From: a virus
IMG/VR virus record: IMGVR_UViG_3300048838_000781
Span: 1 to 61,225 of that record
Reading direction: 5' to 3' (one strand)
DNA length: 61,225 bases
Shown here: positions 47,986 to 58,343 of the stretch, piece after piece
How positions within the stretch are numbered: the stretch's first letter is position 1
Layout: every line of letters starts with the position of its first letter
Notes under the pieces: generated by a model
Database searches by the model: none
What the model was told of the DNA's origin: nothing
What the model saw: the letters and a program-made list of their open reading frames with translations, nothing else
Program-made: the position numbers and the translations under genes

Positions 47986-50900
47986 GTGGCCGCTGGGGGG
48001 TTCCTTGCACTCCTCGGCCTCGGGATCGACGCGAGCCCCGCCACCAAGGGGGCGCGGGAGTTCGAGGACGCCGCGGGCCGCGCCACGCGCGCCGGCGAGA
48101 AGGCCACCGACGCGGCCGAGAGGCAGACGCGGGCATACGAGCGTCAGGAGCGCGGCGCCAAGGCTCTCGCGACGGCCTTGCGAAACACCGCCGTTGCTGC
48201 CATTGCCCTGTATTCGGCAACGGTTGGAGCCGCTCTAGCTCAAAGCACGCGGTTCGAGTCAGCTCTCACTGGCGTGGGCAAGACGGCGAACTTGCAGGGC
48301 CGAGAGCTTGCCGCCCTTGGGGAGCAGATCGACCGGCTTTCGCGTACCAAGCTGCCCAACACCGCGACCGATTTGCTCGCGATCGCACAGAGCGCCGGCC
48401 AACTCGGCGTCACCGGTGCCGAGAACATCCTCGCGTTCACCGAGACGATCGCCATGCTGGGCACCGCGAGCGATCTCGTCGGCGAGGAAGGCGCAACGGC
48501 ACTCGCGCGGATCCTCAACGTCACGGGGGAATCCGCTTCAACCGTGAAGACGCTGGCCTCGGTCATCGTCGAACTCGGAAACAACTTCGCTGCCGGCGAG
48601 AGCCAAATCGCCCGCCATACCGGTGAGGTCGCCAGAGCGACGGCCGTCTATGAGATCGGGAGCGCACGGGCTGCTGCGATTGCCACCACTTTGGCCGCGT
48701 TCGGCGTTCAAGCTGAGCTTTCCGGCTCGGCCGTGGGACGCGCGTTTCGGACGATCGAGAGCGCGGTCAAGAACGGCGGCGATGAGCTGTCCGCGCTCGC
48801 CTCTGTGAGCAGGGCAAGCGCCGACGAGGTAAGGTCTGCCTGGGAGAAGGGCCCCATCGAAGCCTTCAAGCTCTTCCTCTCAGGCGTCCGGGAGACCATC
48901 CGCGAAGGCGGCAACGTTGCGGCGGCGCTCGACCAGGTCGGTCTGAGCGGTGAGGAGGTACTGAAGGTCCTGCCAGTGATGGGCAAGGAGCTCGACACCC
49001 TGAATCGCGCCCTCGGGCTGGCGGCGGAACAGACAGCGAACGCGACGGCCCTCGATCGCGAGTTCGCCGCTCAGATGGGCGACGCGAAGAACCAAGTGGC
49101 CCTTCTTCGCAACGAAGCCAATTCGTTCGTGAGAGCGATCGGCGATCAGATGCTCCCAGCGTTCGTTGAAGTGATCCAGGGGACTCGGGAGTGGTTCTCG
49201 GAGAACCGCGGGCTCGCCGAGTCTCTTGGAAACATTGGTAGCGCGCTACTTGAGGTCGTGGGTAGCCTGGGGCCGTCAATCGGAAGTCTCGCCGCAAACC
49301 TCGACGTGCTTGCGGGCGCCGCCGCGGCGATCGCGCTGACGAAACTGCCCGCCTGGTTGGCCGCGGTCAACGTTCAGCTTGCGGCGATGTCCTTCAATCC
49401 CGTGATCGTCGGGGTCACCGCCGCGGCAGCTGCCATCTTGCTCCTGCGCAGCACGATGGATGGCTACGTGGAGTCGTCCGATCGCCAGATCGCCGCGATG
49501 GTTGACCAGACCAGCGCCGTTTCTGATCTGCGCAATGCGGTATCCCAAGCCGCAGCAGCCGGCGACGTTCAAGGCATCGACGCGAAGGCGGCAGAAGCTC
49601 GTGCGTTGGCGGAAGAGGCGAGGCAGCGGGTTCAGGATCTTGAGACCGCGAGGGCAAGAATCGTCGAAGCCATCGAAAAGGCCCGAAGCAGAGGCGAGGC
49701 AAACACGGTCATTTTCCTCGAGAACGGCGCCCTGAAGAACGTCATCCTCGATCTCAATCGGGCGACCGTGGAGTGGGGGTTGTTCTCGCAGGCTGCTCGT
49801 GACGCAAATGAGGAGTCTGAGAGGGCCCAACGATCAAACGCCGAAGCTGCCGCAGCGGCGAAACTGGCCGCAGAGGAGCGCAAGCGTCAGCTCGCTCAAG
49901 AGGAGGCTCAGCGACGCGCTCAACAGCAGGCCGAGCAGATCAGGAGCGCGGTCTCCTCCCTGAAAGAGCAAATCCTTCAGACCGAGCTTCTCGCTGCAGC
50001 TCAGGGCAGAGGCGCCGCCGCTGAAGCGGCCGCGGCACGCGAAATCGCGGTCCGCAACGCCGCGCTGCAGGCCGGGATCAAGCCCACCAAGGATGCCTCG
50101 TCTGCCGTCGAGCAGCTCGCCGCGAAGCTCTTCGACCTCCAGCAGAAGATGAAGGAAGAGGAGGCGCTAGAAAAGGCTCGTGCGGATGCTGCAAAGCTGG
50201 TCGATCGGGCTCTGAAAAGCCTCTCCGATGAGCAAGCCCGGCAAGTCACCCTGACGGGCAAGAAGATCGCCGCACAGCTTGCGGCCGTCAATGCCGCACA
50301 ACTCGAAGCCGAGCACGAAGAGATGCTCGTCCAGAAGCGCAATGAGGGTGCGGCAGCCCTTCGCGACTACCTGATCGAGTACGAGACCATGCGGCGTGCG
50401 GCCGCAGCTGGTCTCACCGGCGCAAACGACGCCGAGATCGCCCGGATCAACGAGATTCGGGATGCCGTAACCAGCATCTTCAACTCTCGCGAACAGCAGG
50501 CAGCGATCGACGCGTGGCAGGCGAAGCTCGATGGTGTTGCCGATGGCATCGGCAGAGCCTTCGGCGACGCGTTCGCCGAGATGGCCTACACCCAAGAGTT
50601 CGAGTTCGGGCGAATGCTCGAAAACATGCTCGCCCAGTTCGTCGAGTTCTTGGCCGACCAGCTCGCGCTGTGGGTCGCAAACCAGATCAAGATGGCTGCG
50701 GCCTCCTACGCCACCGGCGGCGGTGGTGGCGGCGGGATCAACGCGGGTCAGGTGGCCGGGTCTATCGGCGGCGGGGGCGGCACCAGCATGACCGCAGCCA
50801 GCGCTGGGACTCTTGCGGTCGTGGGCATCTTCGCCGCAGCGGCCTACGCCTGGTACAACGATCGCCAGCACGACTACACCCGCATCGAGTCCGCGATCAG

Positions 50901-53844
50901 GGACATCGAGGACGTGTTTGGCGCCCTGTCGGACACCCTTGGTCAGTACCTCCCCGTCCTCGCCGGTCAGGTCGAAGTACGCAAGGACGGCGATCGATAC
51001 CGGTCCCGCGTGGGATTCGACGACGGGTCGGCGGGCTACGCCTACTTCGACGAGTACGGCGACGCGATCGCCGCGGCGACCCTTTCCGGTCTCCGCGAGG
51101 CCCTCGGGCAGGCCGATCGGTTCTACGCGGGGCCCCTCGCACACCTGGGCGAGTCGGCGAAGGCAGTCATCGCCGGGATCACCGACGAGATCATCGCGAT
51201 GGGTCAGGGCGGGGTCGCCTGGCTCCAGGAGGGGCTCGAGCTTGCCCGCCGTCTCGACGAGCTGGGGATGTCGGACATGGAGCGCCAGCTCGCGGAGTTG
51301 CGTCGCGAGTATGACGAGAACATCCGCAAGGCCGGCGAGTACGGCCTCAGCTTGCAGAAGGTCGGCGACCTCTACCAGAGCCAGCTCTCCAGCTTGAGCG
51401 ATTCGCTCCGGGCCCGCATCGCCCAGTACCTGCCCGGCTACGACCCTGTGGGCGATGAGTTCGACCAGATCCGGCGAGACAACGACGCGATCCGGGCTGC
51501 CTATGAGCGTCAACGCGAGGAACTCCAGGCGCACATCGAGCAGGTCATGAAGACCATCGAGCGTCTGTCGAGCGGCATCGGTGGTGGTGGCGGCTCGGCT
51601 GGTGGAGGACTCGCTGGCGCCTTCAACCAGATCGACGTCTACATGCAGCAAATGATGATGATGATGAGCGCTGGAGGACCAGGATTCTCCAGCGTCGGCG
51701 AGCAGATCGCCATCATCGGCGACATGTTCGACGCGCTCGGCACGATCGCCAACAGCGGCGGTTTGCAGCCGGATGCCGTTGCCAGAATCGAAGAGCAGCG
51801 CAAGCTCCTTGCCGACCTCATGCGGCAGCTGGGCGAGTTCAACAACGGCGGCCTGACCGACGAGGAGATCAACGCGGCCGAACGCGAGGCACGCCGCCGG
51901 CAGAACCGCGGCAACCGTGCCGCCGAACGGTCGGCCTACGAGGACCAGCTGCGAGCCATCGCCGACTCGGCGCTCCCCGACCTCGTCTCCCAGCTCAAGG
52001 CAACCCAGGACCAGATCGCCGAGGTTGCGGCCGAGGCTGCTCGTCTGGGGGTCAACGGCGACCTCAGCGCGGCGGCTCTCGCTGCTCTGAATCAGCAGCT
52101 AAGCGAGCAGGCCCAGGACGCCTATCTCTCCCTCGCTGAGCGAATGGCTCAAGCCATTGGAGATGAGCAGACGCTCGCCGAACTTGCGGAACTGCGTTGG
52201 GACCTGGAGCGGGCTCAGATGCTCATCCAGATCAACATGCTGGAGGAGATGGGCTTCCTCCAAGCCGATCAGATCGAGCGGCTCCGGGCCCTGTACAACA
52301 ACCTTCCCGACGACCTGCCAGCGGCAAACGATCCAGGCGCCGATGACGGCCCGACTGGCCAGGGATTCGGCATTGACCTCGATGGTCTTCTCGCCCAATA
52401 CGAAGCCATCCAGCGCGTGGGTTCAGCGGTCGACGCTCTGACCAACGGGTCCAAGGTTCTCGACATTGAGTTGGGGGCCCTCGTCAAGAAGATCAAGGAG
52501 ATGGACGATGCGACCCGACAGTTTGTCGGGAACCAGCTATTCCTCCAGTTCGGAGACCAGCTGCTCGCATTCATCGAACGGTACTACGGCAACACGAAGG
52601 AAGGCGATCAGCTTCGAATTGCGCTCGAGCAAGTCCGCTTCCATCTGGAGCTTGCCAACCTCAACATGCAGTTCCAGCTCCTCAAGTCGCTTGGGATCCT
52701 CACGCAGGAACAGATCGATCTCGTCGAAGGCGCGCTCGGGATCATCAACGACCCCGCCAACTGGCCCGACTTCACGGTTCCCGCAACTCCTCCAGTCTCG
52801 TACGATCCGGGCCCCGGCCTCGACGACCGAGCAGCCGAGCTGGAACGCTTCTTCGAGGCTCTCGCGCGGTGGGAGCAGCTTGGACTCTCCGACGCTCGCC
52901 GCGAGCTGATGGACCTGCGCGAGGAGTTCGACGAGCTGCGCGCAACCGCCATCCGGCTGGGACAGTCCGTCTCGCGCGTCGACGCGGCCTACCAGACCGC
53001 GATGGCAGACTTCTGGGACCGGACCCTCGCCCCGTACGAGGATCGCGCCGAGACGGCGAGCGATCGCCTGCAGGCTATCCGCGATCACTTCGCCGAGCTG
53101 ATCGATCTCGCCGGCGAGTACGGCGGGGACCTCGAGCGCATCCTGGCTGCCCAGCAGCAGGCCGTCGCCGACCTGTGGGACGAGATCCTCGGACCCCTGC
53201 GGGACTACCAGAGCCAGCTGATCGGCTCGGCTCTCTCTGGAGCCACGCCCGAGGAACGCCTGCTCGCCGCGCAGGCCGACTTCCAGCGCCTGGCCGACGC
53301 CGCGTTGAGTGGCGACGTCAACGCGATCCAGCAGCTGCCGGCGGCGATTCAGGCATTGCTCCAGGAGGCGCAGAGCTACTACGGCACCGGTGCCGCGTAC
53401 CAGGCGCTCTACTCGTCGATCCAGTCGATCATCGACCAGATCCTGGGGCTCGGCGGGATCGCCGGCGCTGGCGGCGTGATCCCTGGCGATCGCGGACCGG
53501 TCTTCGATCGGCCGGGTGGCGTCGACATCGGCGGACTGGTGCCGCGGATCCCCCAGCAGCCGCTCCTGCCGCAGGTGGCCCAGGCATCGGACTCTGAGAC
53601 GGTGCGCCTGCTGCGCTCGCAGCTCGAGGAGTCGAAGAAGCAGATCGAGGAGCAGCGCCGGATCAATCGCGAGCAGGCTCGTCTGCTGACCGAGATGGTG
53701 GTCGAGATGCGCCGCACACGCGAGGAGACGGTCGAGATGAAGCGTGAGTTGTTCGCGCTCTCGCAGGTCCAGCGTCGCACCAATACCGCGATTGAGGATC
53801 AGGCCCGGACCAAGGCCACCAAGCGGAGCGCGGACGCGGCATGA
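47986..53844 (+). CDS. tape measure protein (TP901-like core)
   Basis: 1952 aa from the GTG at 47986. The TP901-type core is near the front (about 60-400: LAIAQSAGQLGVTGAENILA, GNNFAAGESQIARHTGEVAR, FGVQAELSGSAVGRAFRTIE). Hydrophobic stretches at about 63-82, 440-487 and 938-955 may insert into the host membrane during DNA entry. Long helical and coiled-coil regions follow, with related blocks near 1100 and 1630 (LGMSDMERQLAELRREYDEN against LGLSDARRELMDLREEFDEL), an internal duplication. At about 0.15 nm per residue the tail would be near 290 nm. Confidence 0.93.
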   Translation: MAAGGFLALLGLGIDASPATKGAREFEDAAGRATRAGEKATDAAERQTRAYERQERGAKALATALRNTAVAAIALYSATVGAALAQSTRFESALTGVGKTANLQGRELAALGEQIDRLSRTKLPNTATDLLAIAQSAGQLGVTGAENILAFTETIAMLGTASDLVGEEGATALARILNVTGESASTVKTLASVIVELGNNFAAGESQIARHTGEVARATAVYEIGSARAAAIATTLAAFGVQAELSGSAVGRAFRTIESAVKNGGDELSALASVSRASADEVRSAWEKGPIEAFKLFLSGVRETIREGGNVAAALDQVGLSGEEVLKVLPVMGKELDTLNRALGLAAEQTANATALDREFAAQMGDAKNQVALLRNEANSFVRAIGDQMLPAFVEVIQGTREWFSENRGLAESLGNIGSALLEVVGSLGPSIGSLAANLDVLAGAAAAIALTKLPAWLAAVNVQLAAMSFNPVIVGVTAAAAAILLLRSTMDGYVESSDRQIAAMVDQTSAVSDLRNAVSQAAAAGDVQGIDAKAAEARALAEEARQRVQDLETARARIVEAIEKARSRGEANTVIFLENGALKNVILDLNRATVEWGLFSQAARDANEESERAQRSNAEAAAAAKLAAEERKRQLAQEEAQRRAQQQAEQIRSAVSSLKEQILQTELLAAAQGRGAAAEAAAAREIAVRNAALQAGIKPTKDASSAVEQLAAKLFDLQQKMKEEEALEKARADAAKLVDRALKSLSDEQARQVTLTGKKIAAQLAAVNAAQLEAEHEEMLVQKRNEGAAALRDYLIEYETMRRAAAAGLTGANDAEIARINEIRDAVTSIFNSREQQAAIDAWQAKLDGVADGIGRAFGDAFAEMAYTQEFEFGRMLENMLAQFVEFLADQLALWVANQIKMAAASYATGGGGGGGINAGQVAGSIGGGGGTSMTAASAGTLAVVGIFAAAAYAWYNDRQHDYTRIESAIRDIEDVFGALSDTLGQYLPVLAGQVEVRKDGDRYRSRVGFDDGSAGYAYFDEYGDAIAAATLSGLREALGQADRFYAGPLAHLGESAKAVIAGITDEIIAMGQGGVAWLQEGLELARRLDELGMSDMERQLAELRREYDENIRKAGEYGLSLQKVGDLYQSQLSSLSDSLRARIAQYLPGYDPVGDEFDQIRRDNDAIRAAYERQREELQAHIEQVMKTIERLSSGIGGGGGSAGGGLAGAFNQIDVYMQQMMMMMSAGGPGFSSVGEQIAIIGDMFDALGTIANSGGLQPDAVARIEEQRKLLADLMRQLGEFNNGGLTDEEINAAEREARRRQNRGNRAAERSAYEDQLRAIADSALPDLVSQLKATQDQIAEVAAEAARLGVNGDLSAAALAALNQQLSEQAQDAYLSLAERMAQAIGDEQTLAELAELRWDLERAQMLIQINMLEEMGFLQADQIERLRALYNNLPDDLPAANDPGADDGPTGQGFGIDLDGLLAQYEAIQRVGSAVDALTNGSKVLDIELGALVKKIKEMDDATRQFVGNQLFLQFGDQLLAFIERYYGNTKEGDQLRIALEQVRFHLELANLNMQFQLLKSLGILTQEQIDLVEGALGIINDPANWPDFTVPATPPVSYDPGPGLDDRAAELERFFEALARWEQLGLSDARRELMDLREEFDELRATAIRLGQSVSRVDAAYQTAMADFWDRTLAPYEDRAETASDRLQAIRDHFAELIDLAGEYGGDLERILAAQQQAVADLWDEILGPLRDYQSQLIGSALSGATPEERLLAAQADFQRLADAALSGDVNAIQQLPAAIQALLQEAQSYYGTGAAYQALYSSIQSIIDQILGLGGIAGAGGVIPGDRGPVFDRPGGVDIGGLVPRIPQQPLLPQVAQASDSETVRLLRSQLEESKKQIEEQRRINREQARLLTEMVVEMRRTREETVEMKRELFALSQVQRRTNTAIEDQARTKATKRSADAA

Positions 53845-56105
53845 TCCCTGGCGTCACTCCCGGAGCGACCTATCCGCTCTCGACCCTCCCGGCCGAGTAC
53901 GACGAGAGCGTCCCGAATCCCCTGCGGGAGCTGCTCGCTCTCTCGCAGGTCGATCGGCAGTACCTCCTCATCGCTCGGCCCAAGGATCCGGCCACCGGCA
54001 ACGAGGTGACGGTGCGGATCTCGTCGGCCGGCTACGCGTCGATGCCGGGCGACGTGGACGGCGTGGTCCACTTCCCGGTCGGCCTCGTCTCGCCGTACAA
54101 CGTGCGCGTCTCCCTCGTCTCTGGCGGCAGGTTCACCGGATCAGTGGCGATCCCTGCCTTCGGCGACATCACGATCGCGAATCCCAAGGATGCGTCCGGA
54201 TCGGGCCGCTTCGACTCGATCCTCGGCTACTCGTGGGAGGGCGCCCCGATCGAGATCTACCTCGGCCGCAAGAGGTACATGGGCCCCGAGTTCTCGACGT
54301 TCGGGCGCATCTTCCGTGGTCGAGCGGCTTCGATCTCCCACGACTTCGACGCGATATCGATCTCGATTCGAGACCTCGCCAAGGCGTTCGATCGCAAGGT
54401 CACGACCAGGACCTACCGTGGCTTCACGGCGGCCGTGCGGTTCGACTCGACTGACTCGATCTCGCTGGGTTCGCCAGCGAGCCTCAACAGTCTGAACTCG
54501 CTTACCTTCGAGTTCTGGATTCGACTTGCTGCCCTTCCGCCGGCCAACCGATTCATCTGCGGGTGGGTGGGGTCGGCGCCGTACCCATATCGTTTCCTGG
54601 TGACCCCAACTGGCGCGCTGCAAATGCATCGGAACGGCGGCTCCTTCACGGCGGGAGAAACGACCACGACACTGTCGGCCGGGAAGCTCTACCACGTGGC
54701 CTACTCGTTCAACGATACGGCGCTCAGCGTCCACATCTACGACGACGCGACTGGCGAGACAACCACCGAATCGTTCACTCTTACTTCATTCTCCGGCCCC
54801 ACGTCCGCAGCGACCCTCACCTTCGGCGGCGGCACTGGGCCTGTGAACGCCGACTTCTGGGAGTACCGGTTCTGGAGCTCGGCCCTCACCGCCGACCAGA
54901 TCGCCGCCCGTCGAGATCGCCGCCTCGAAGGCACCGAGGCCGGTCTCTTGGCCTACTACCCGGCGGACACCGGCACGGGCTCCACTCTGTTCGATGAAGG
55001 ACCCAGTGGAATCAACGGCACGATCAGCGGCACGACGTGGGTCGGATCGCTCGAGGGCGGGCCGGAGCTTGCCGGCCGCAGTCGGCCACGGGTGTGGGGG
55101 ATGCGTCGCCAGCTCCCGGCCCACCTCGTGGACGCTCAGCGACTGGTCTACCAGGTCAACGACGGTCCGACGGAATCGATCGAGCCCTTCGAGCAGGGTC
55201 TCTCCGGCGTCTGGACGTACGACGGAGACTCAGCCGACATCTACGGCACGACTCCGGCGGCAGGGCACTACAGCACCGACCTCTCGCGCGGGCTGTTCCG
55301 CCTTGGCTCTTCAAGCGGCAAGACGATCACGGCGGACGTCGAAGGGGACAATGTCGGCGGTTACGTCGAGACGACCGCCGACATCATCGAGCGGATCGTG
55401 ACGACCGAGGGCGCTCTGACCGGCGACGACTACGATCTCGGGAGCTTCTCGGCTCTCAACACGGCCAACGCGTCGGTCGCCGGAGCCTACTCCGGCCTCG
55501 AGGCTGCCAAGCTGAGCGACCTGCTCACCGAGTTGATGGCCGGAGTCGGTGGATGGTGGGCGTTCTCCCGCGAGGGCGTGCTCGAGCTAGGCATCCGCTC
55601 TCTGCCATCCGTCGCCGATGTCCGACTCACCCGTCGGGAGATCCGCGAGGGTTCACTGCGGCGGAGCACCAGCGTCGCGCCGGTGACCAGGGTCACGATG
55701 TCCTACCGGCCCTACGCGGTCACGCAGCGGCCCGACAATCTCAACACGTCCCTCACCGATGCCCAGAAGGCGGACCTCGGTAAGGCGGTACGCCTCGTCC
55801 AGACGCACCTGGTGCCGTCCGATTCGCCTGACTCGGAGCCAGTCGAGCGCGAAACGCAGTTCGACGACGAGAAGGCGGCGCAGATCGAGGCCGACCGCCA
55901 GTTCGCGATGGACGTGCAGCGGCAGGAAGTCTGGGAGGTCCACCTCACTGAGGGACTGTTCCAGTACTGGATCGGAACGCCCGTTGAGGTCATCGCCGAT
56001 CGCTTCGACCTGTCGGATCCGGATGCCCCGGTGTGGCTCGTGGTCGGGCTCACAGAGGACGCGGCCACCGATCAGATCTCGATCACGCTTTGGGGAGTCA
56101 AGTAG
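53841..56105 (+). CDS. tail protein with inserted LamG/concanavalin-like domain
   Basis: 754 aa, ATGA overlap with the tape measure. The outer parts (1-195 and 400-754) look like a tail-tip or hub protein (RQYLLIARPKDPATGNEVTV, then KLSDLLTELMAGVGGWWAFS and RLTRREIREGSLRRS). The middle (about 197-385: FDSTDSISLGSPASLNSLNS, TFEFWIRL, LYHVAYSFNDTALSVHIYDD, DFWEYRFWSSALTADQIAAR) is a complete LamG-type sugar-binding fold. It may bind host surface glycans at the tail tip. Confidence 0.8.
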   Translation: MIPGVTPGATYPLSTLPAEYDESVPNPLRELLALSQVDRQYLLIARPKDPATGNEVTVRISSAGYASMPGDVDGVVHFPVGLVSPYNVRVSLVSGGRFTGSVAIPAFGDITIANPKDASGSGRFDSILGYSWEGAPIEIYLGRKRYMGPEFSTFGRIFRGRAASISHDFDAISISIRDLAKAFDRKVTTRTYRGFTAAVRFDSTDSISLGSPASLNSLNSLTFEFWIRLAALPPANRFICGWVGSAPYPYRFLVTPTGALQMHRNGGSFTAGETTTTLSAGKLYHVAYSFNDTALSVHIYDDATGETTTESFTLTSFSGPTSAATLTFGGGTGPVNADFWEYRFWSSALTADQIAARRDRRLEGTEAGLLAYYPADTGTGSTLFDEGPSGINGTISGTTWVGSLEGGPELAGRSRPRVWGMRRQLPAHLVDAQRLVYQVNDGPTESIEPFEQGLSGVWTYDGDSADIYGTTPAAGHYSTDLSRGLFRLGSSSGKTITADVEGDNVGGYVETTADIIERIVTTEGALTGDDYDLGSFSALNTANASVAGAYSGLEAAKLSDLLTELMAGVGGWWAFSREGVLELGIRSLPSVADVRLTRREIREGSLRRSTSVAPVTRVTMSYRPYAVTQRPDNLNTSLTDAQKADLGKAVRLVQTHLVPSDSPDSEPVERETQFDDEKAAQIEADRQFAMDVQRQEVWEVHLTEGLFQYWIGTPVEVIADRFDLSDPDAPVWLVVGLTEDAATDQISITLWGVK

Positions 56106-56927
56106 ATGGCGAACACCAAGAAGCTCATCCTCGCCACCCCGCGGCTCAGCGACTCCGCGAACCTCACCGCGTCCGACGCCGTCGGCTCGATGCCGGTGAG
56201 CAACTTGCAGCGCTTCCAGCCGACGGATTGGTGGCAGACCTCCTCGCTCGGATCCGGAGGCCAGTACATCGACATCGAGATCACCGAGGTCAACGGCCTG
56301 GGACTCGCCAACTGGAACCTGATCTCGCTGCTCTACACGAACGCGACCGCCTCGACGGAGTGGCGAATCCGTGGAGGTACGTCAAAGGGGACCGTCACCA
56401 GCTCGCCGACCCTCGACACCGGCTGGTTCTCCCACTGGCCCGTGACCAACCTCTCAGACTGGGAGTGGACTCACTCGCTGTTCTGGGCGCCAAACGGCCA
56501 GACGGAACCGTTCCTTCGGATCGACGTCCGGGACGCGAACCTCGACTTCTACCGCGCAGGTCGGCTCTACATCTCGAACGCCTGGCAGCCGACCCATCAC
56601 GTCAAGTACGGCTGGAGCACCGGCCACCAGGAAAACCAGCGCCGGCAGTACGCCGAGGGCGGGCCGGTCTTCCCGCGGATCCAGCCACGGCGCCGGGTCC
56701 TCTCGGGCCGTCTCAACTTCCTCGACGAGGACGAGATGTTCAACAACGCATGGGAGCTCGATCGTGCTCGAGGCGTGTCCGAGGATGTTCTCGCGATCCT
56801 CGATCCCGAGCATCCCACCCATCTGCACCGCTGGATGGTCTACGGGCTGATGAAGGACTTGCCGCCCATCATCAACGAGGCCTTCGAGGTTTTCGAGAAA
56901 CCCTTCGAGATTGAGGAGGCCCTCTGA
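56106..56927 (+). CDS. tail tip protein
   Basis: 273 aa directly after the LamG-bearing protein. Beta-rich, discoidin-like front (FQPTDWWQTSSLGSGGQYID, NWNLISLLYTNATAS), end (RVLSGRLNFLDEDEMFNN) as in small siphophage tail proteins. Probably part of the distal tail; exact role open. Confidence 0.7.
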   Translation: MANTKKLILATPRLSDSANLTASDAVGSMPVSNLQRFQPTDWWQTSSLGSGGQYIDIEITEVNGLGLANWNLISLLYTNATASTEWRIRGGTSKGTVTSSPTLDTGWFSHWPVTNLSDWEWTHSLFWAPNGQTEPFLRIDVRDANLDFYRAGRLYISNAWQPTHHVKYGWSTGHQENQRRQYAEGGPVFPRIQPRRRVLSGRLNFLDEDEMFNNAWELDRARGVSEDVLAILDPEHPTHLHRWMVYGLMKDLPPIINEAFEVFEKPFEIEEAL

Positions 56928-57895
56928 TGGCCCTGGTACTGCGCGATCGCGTCAAGGAAACGACCACCACGACCGGCACGGGGACCTACAACCTCGCGGG
57001 CACAGCGACGGGATTCAGGACCTTCGCCGCTGCGGTGGGGAATGCGAACAGTACATACTACGTAGTTGAGGACGGGACGGACTGGGAAGTCGGCATCGGC
57101 ACAGTCACTACGGGTTCACCTGACACCCTGAGTCGGGACACCATCCTCGCGAGCAGCAACAGCAACGCTCCGGTCAACTGGGGCGCCGGCACTCGCAACG
57201 TGTTTGCCTCGCTGGCCGCAGCCGCGGTGCTGCTCGCCGGCAACAACCTGAGCGAGCTTGCCTCCGCGTCGACCGCGCGGACCAACCTCGGCCTCGGCAG
57301 CGCGGCCGTGCTCAACGCCGGCACGAGTGCCAACAACGTCGTCCAGCTCAACGGCTCGGCTCAGATCCCGGCCGTGAGCGGAGCACTGGTCACCAACCTG
57401 AACGCGAGCAACCTCGCGTCCGGGACGGTGCCGATGGCTCGAATCTCCCAGGGGCCTGGCTCGACACTCGACGCGGACCTGCTCGACAGCCAACAGGGGA
57501 CCTACTACAAGGACATCCCGGCCGGTACGAAAATGCTCTTCTACCAGGCGAGTGCGCCCACCGGCTGGACGCAGGACACGAGCCAGAACGACAAGGTGAT
57601 CCGCGTCGTGTCGGGCTCGGGCGGTGGCACCGGAGGCTCGTGGACCGTCTCGGGCCTCACCACCGACTTCCAGGCATCCAACCTGCCGGCACACACGCAT
57701 TCGATCGGAACCGACTTCGTGACGGTGCAAGCCGGCACCGGGGCGTCCTTCAACGTGCCCAACAACACCCTCTCCGGCTCGCTGTACTCGACCTCGAGCT
57801 CGGGAGCCGGCGGAACCCACAACCACACAATCAGCTCGTCGGGTGCATGGCGCCCGGCCTACATCGACGTGATCATCGCCACGCGCAACGCGTGA
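56927..57895 (+). CDS. tail fibre / collar-like receptor-binding protein
   Basis: 322 aa. N-terminal attachment part (to about 110), a repetitive Ala/Asn/Leu-rich shaft (ASTARTNLGLGSAAVLNAGT, ASNLASGTVPMARIS), and a C-terminal collar-type tip (GTKMLFYQASAPTGWTQDTS, LPAHTHSIGTD, GTHNHTISSSGAWRPAYIDV). The two H-x-H motifs are metal-binding sites in such trimeric tips. This is the likely host-recognition fibre. Confidence 0.82.
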   Translation: MALVLRDRVKETTTTTGTGTYNLAGTATGFRTFAAAVGNANSTYYVVEDGTDWEVGIGTVTTGSPDTLSRDTILASSNSNAPVNWGAGTRNVFASLAAAAVLLAGNNLSELASASTARTNLGLGSAAVLNAGTSANNVVQLNGSAQIPAVSGALVTNLNASNLASGTVPMARISQGPGSTLDADLLDSQQGTYYKDIPAGTKMLFYQASAPTGWTQDTSQNDKVIRVVSGSGGGTGGSWTVSGLTTDFQASNLPAHTHSIGTDFVTVQAGTGASFNVPNNTLSGSLYSTSSSGAGGTHNHTISSSGAWRPAYIDVIIATRNA

Positions 57896-57917
57896 GGCGA
57901 GTACAAAGGAACACCCC

Positions 57918-58343
57918 ATGAAGAAGCAATTCCGCAAGATCATCAACGGCCGCTCGATCGGCGACATCTTTCCCGCAGGAATCAACCTCCTCCCCCGTCT
58001 CATCCTGATCGCGGTCCTCACCCTGATCGCTGTGGCGCCCCTTCTCGCTCATCCGATCTCGTGGCAAGGTCAAGGGCTCGTCGAGTCCGTCGCGATCGTC
58101 ACCGGGCCCGAGAAGAGCCGCTGTGAGCTTCCCGGCGGTACGGTGCTGACCGGCCTGCAGCGCGTCGAGATCGACCTGCGCGACCCGATCGACGCGCCTC
58201 CGGCCACCCGGATCGTTTGCCTCGTGGAAACCGCCTGCTCCTGTGCCGCACTGACCATCGGGGGGACGCCGTTCGGCCACCTCACCGTGTCCGGACAGGT
58301 GATCGGTGGCGACCTCATCGTCCAGGAGATCGTCTCTCCGTGA
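57918..58343 (+). CDS. membrane-anchored protein, possible lysis accessory
   Basis: 141 aa. Basic N-terminus, one hydrophobic helix (LLPRLILIAVLTLIAVAPLL, about 24-43), then a beta-rich outer part with four Cys (SRCELPG, IVCLVETACSCAAL). GTGA overlap with the next gene. It could be a spanin-like or surface-exclusion protein; neither is proved. Confidence 0.6.
   Translation: MKKQFRKIINGRSIGDIFPAGINLLPRLILIAVLTLIAVAPLLAHPISWQGQGLVESVAIVTGPEKSRCELPGGTVLTGLQRVEIDLRDPIDAPPATRIVCLVETACSCAALTIGGTPFGHLTVSGQVIGGDLIVQEIVSP

Noticed and set aside
50167-51651. 494-aa open frame on the minus strand
   Set aside because: Antisense to the tape measure gene; its Val/Asp/Leu-rich text is typical of a mirror frame.
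53841-57895. Diversity-generating retroelement acting on the fibre or LamG protein
   Set aside because: No reverse transcriptase and no template/variable repeat pair are visible in the window.
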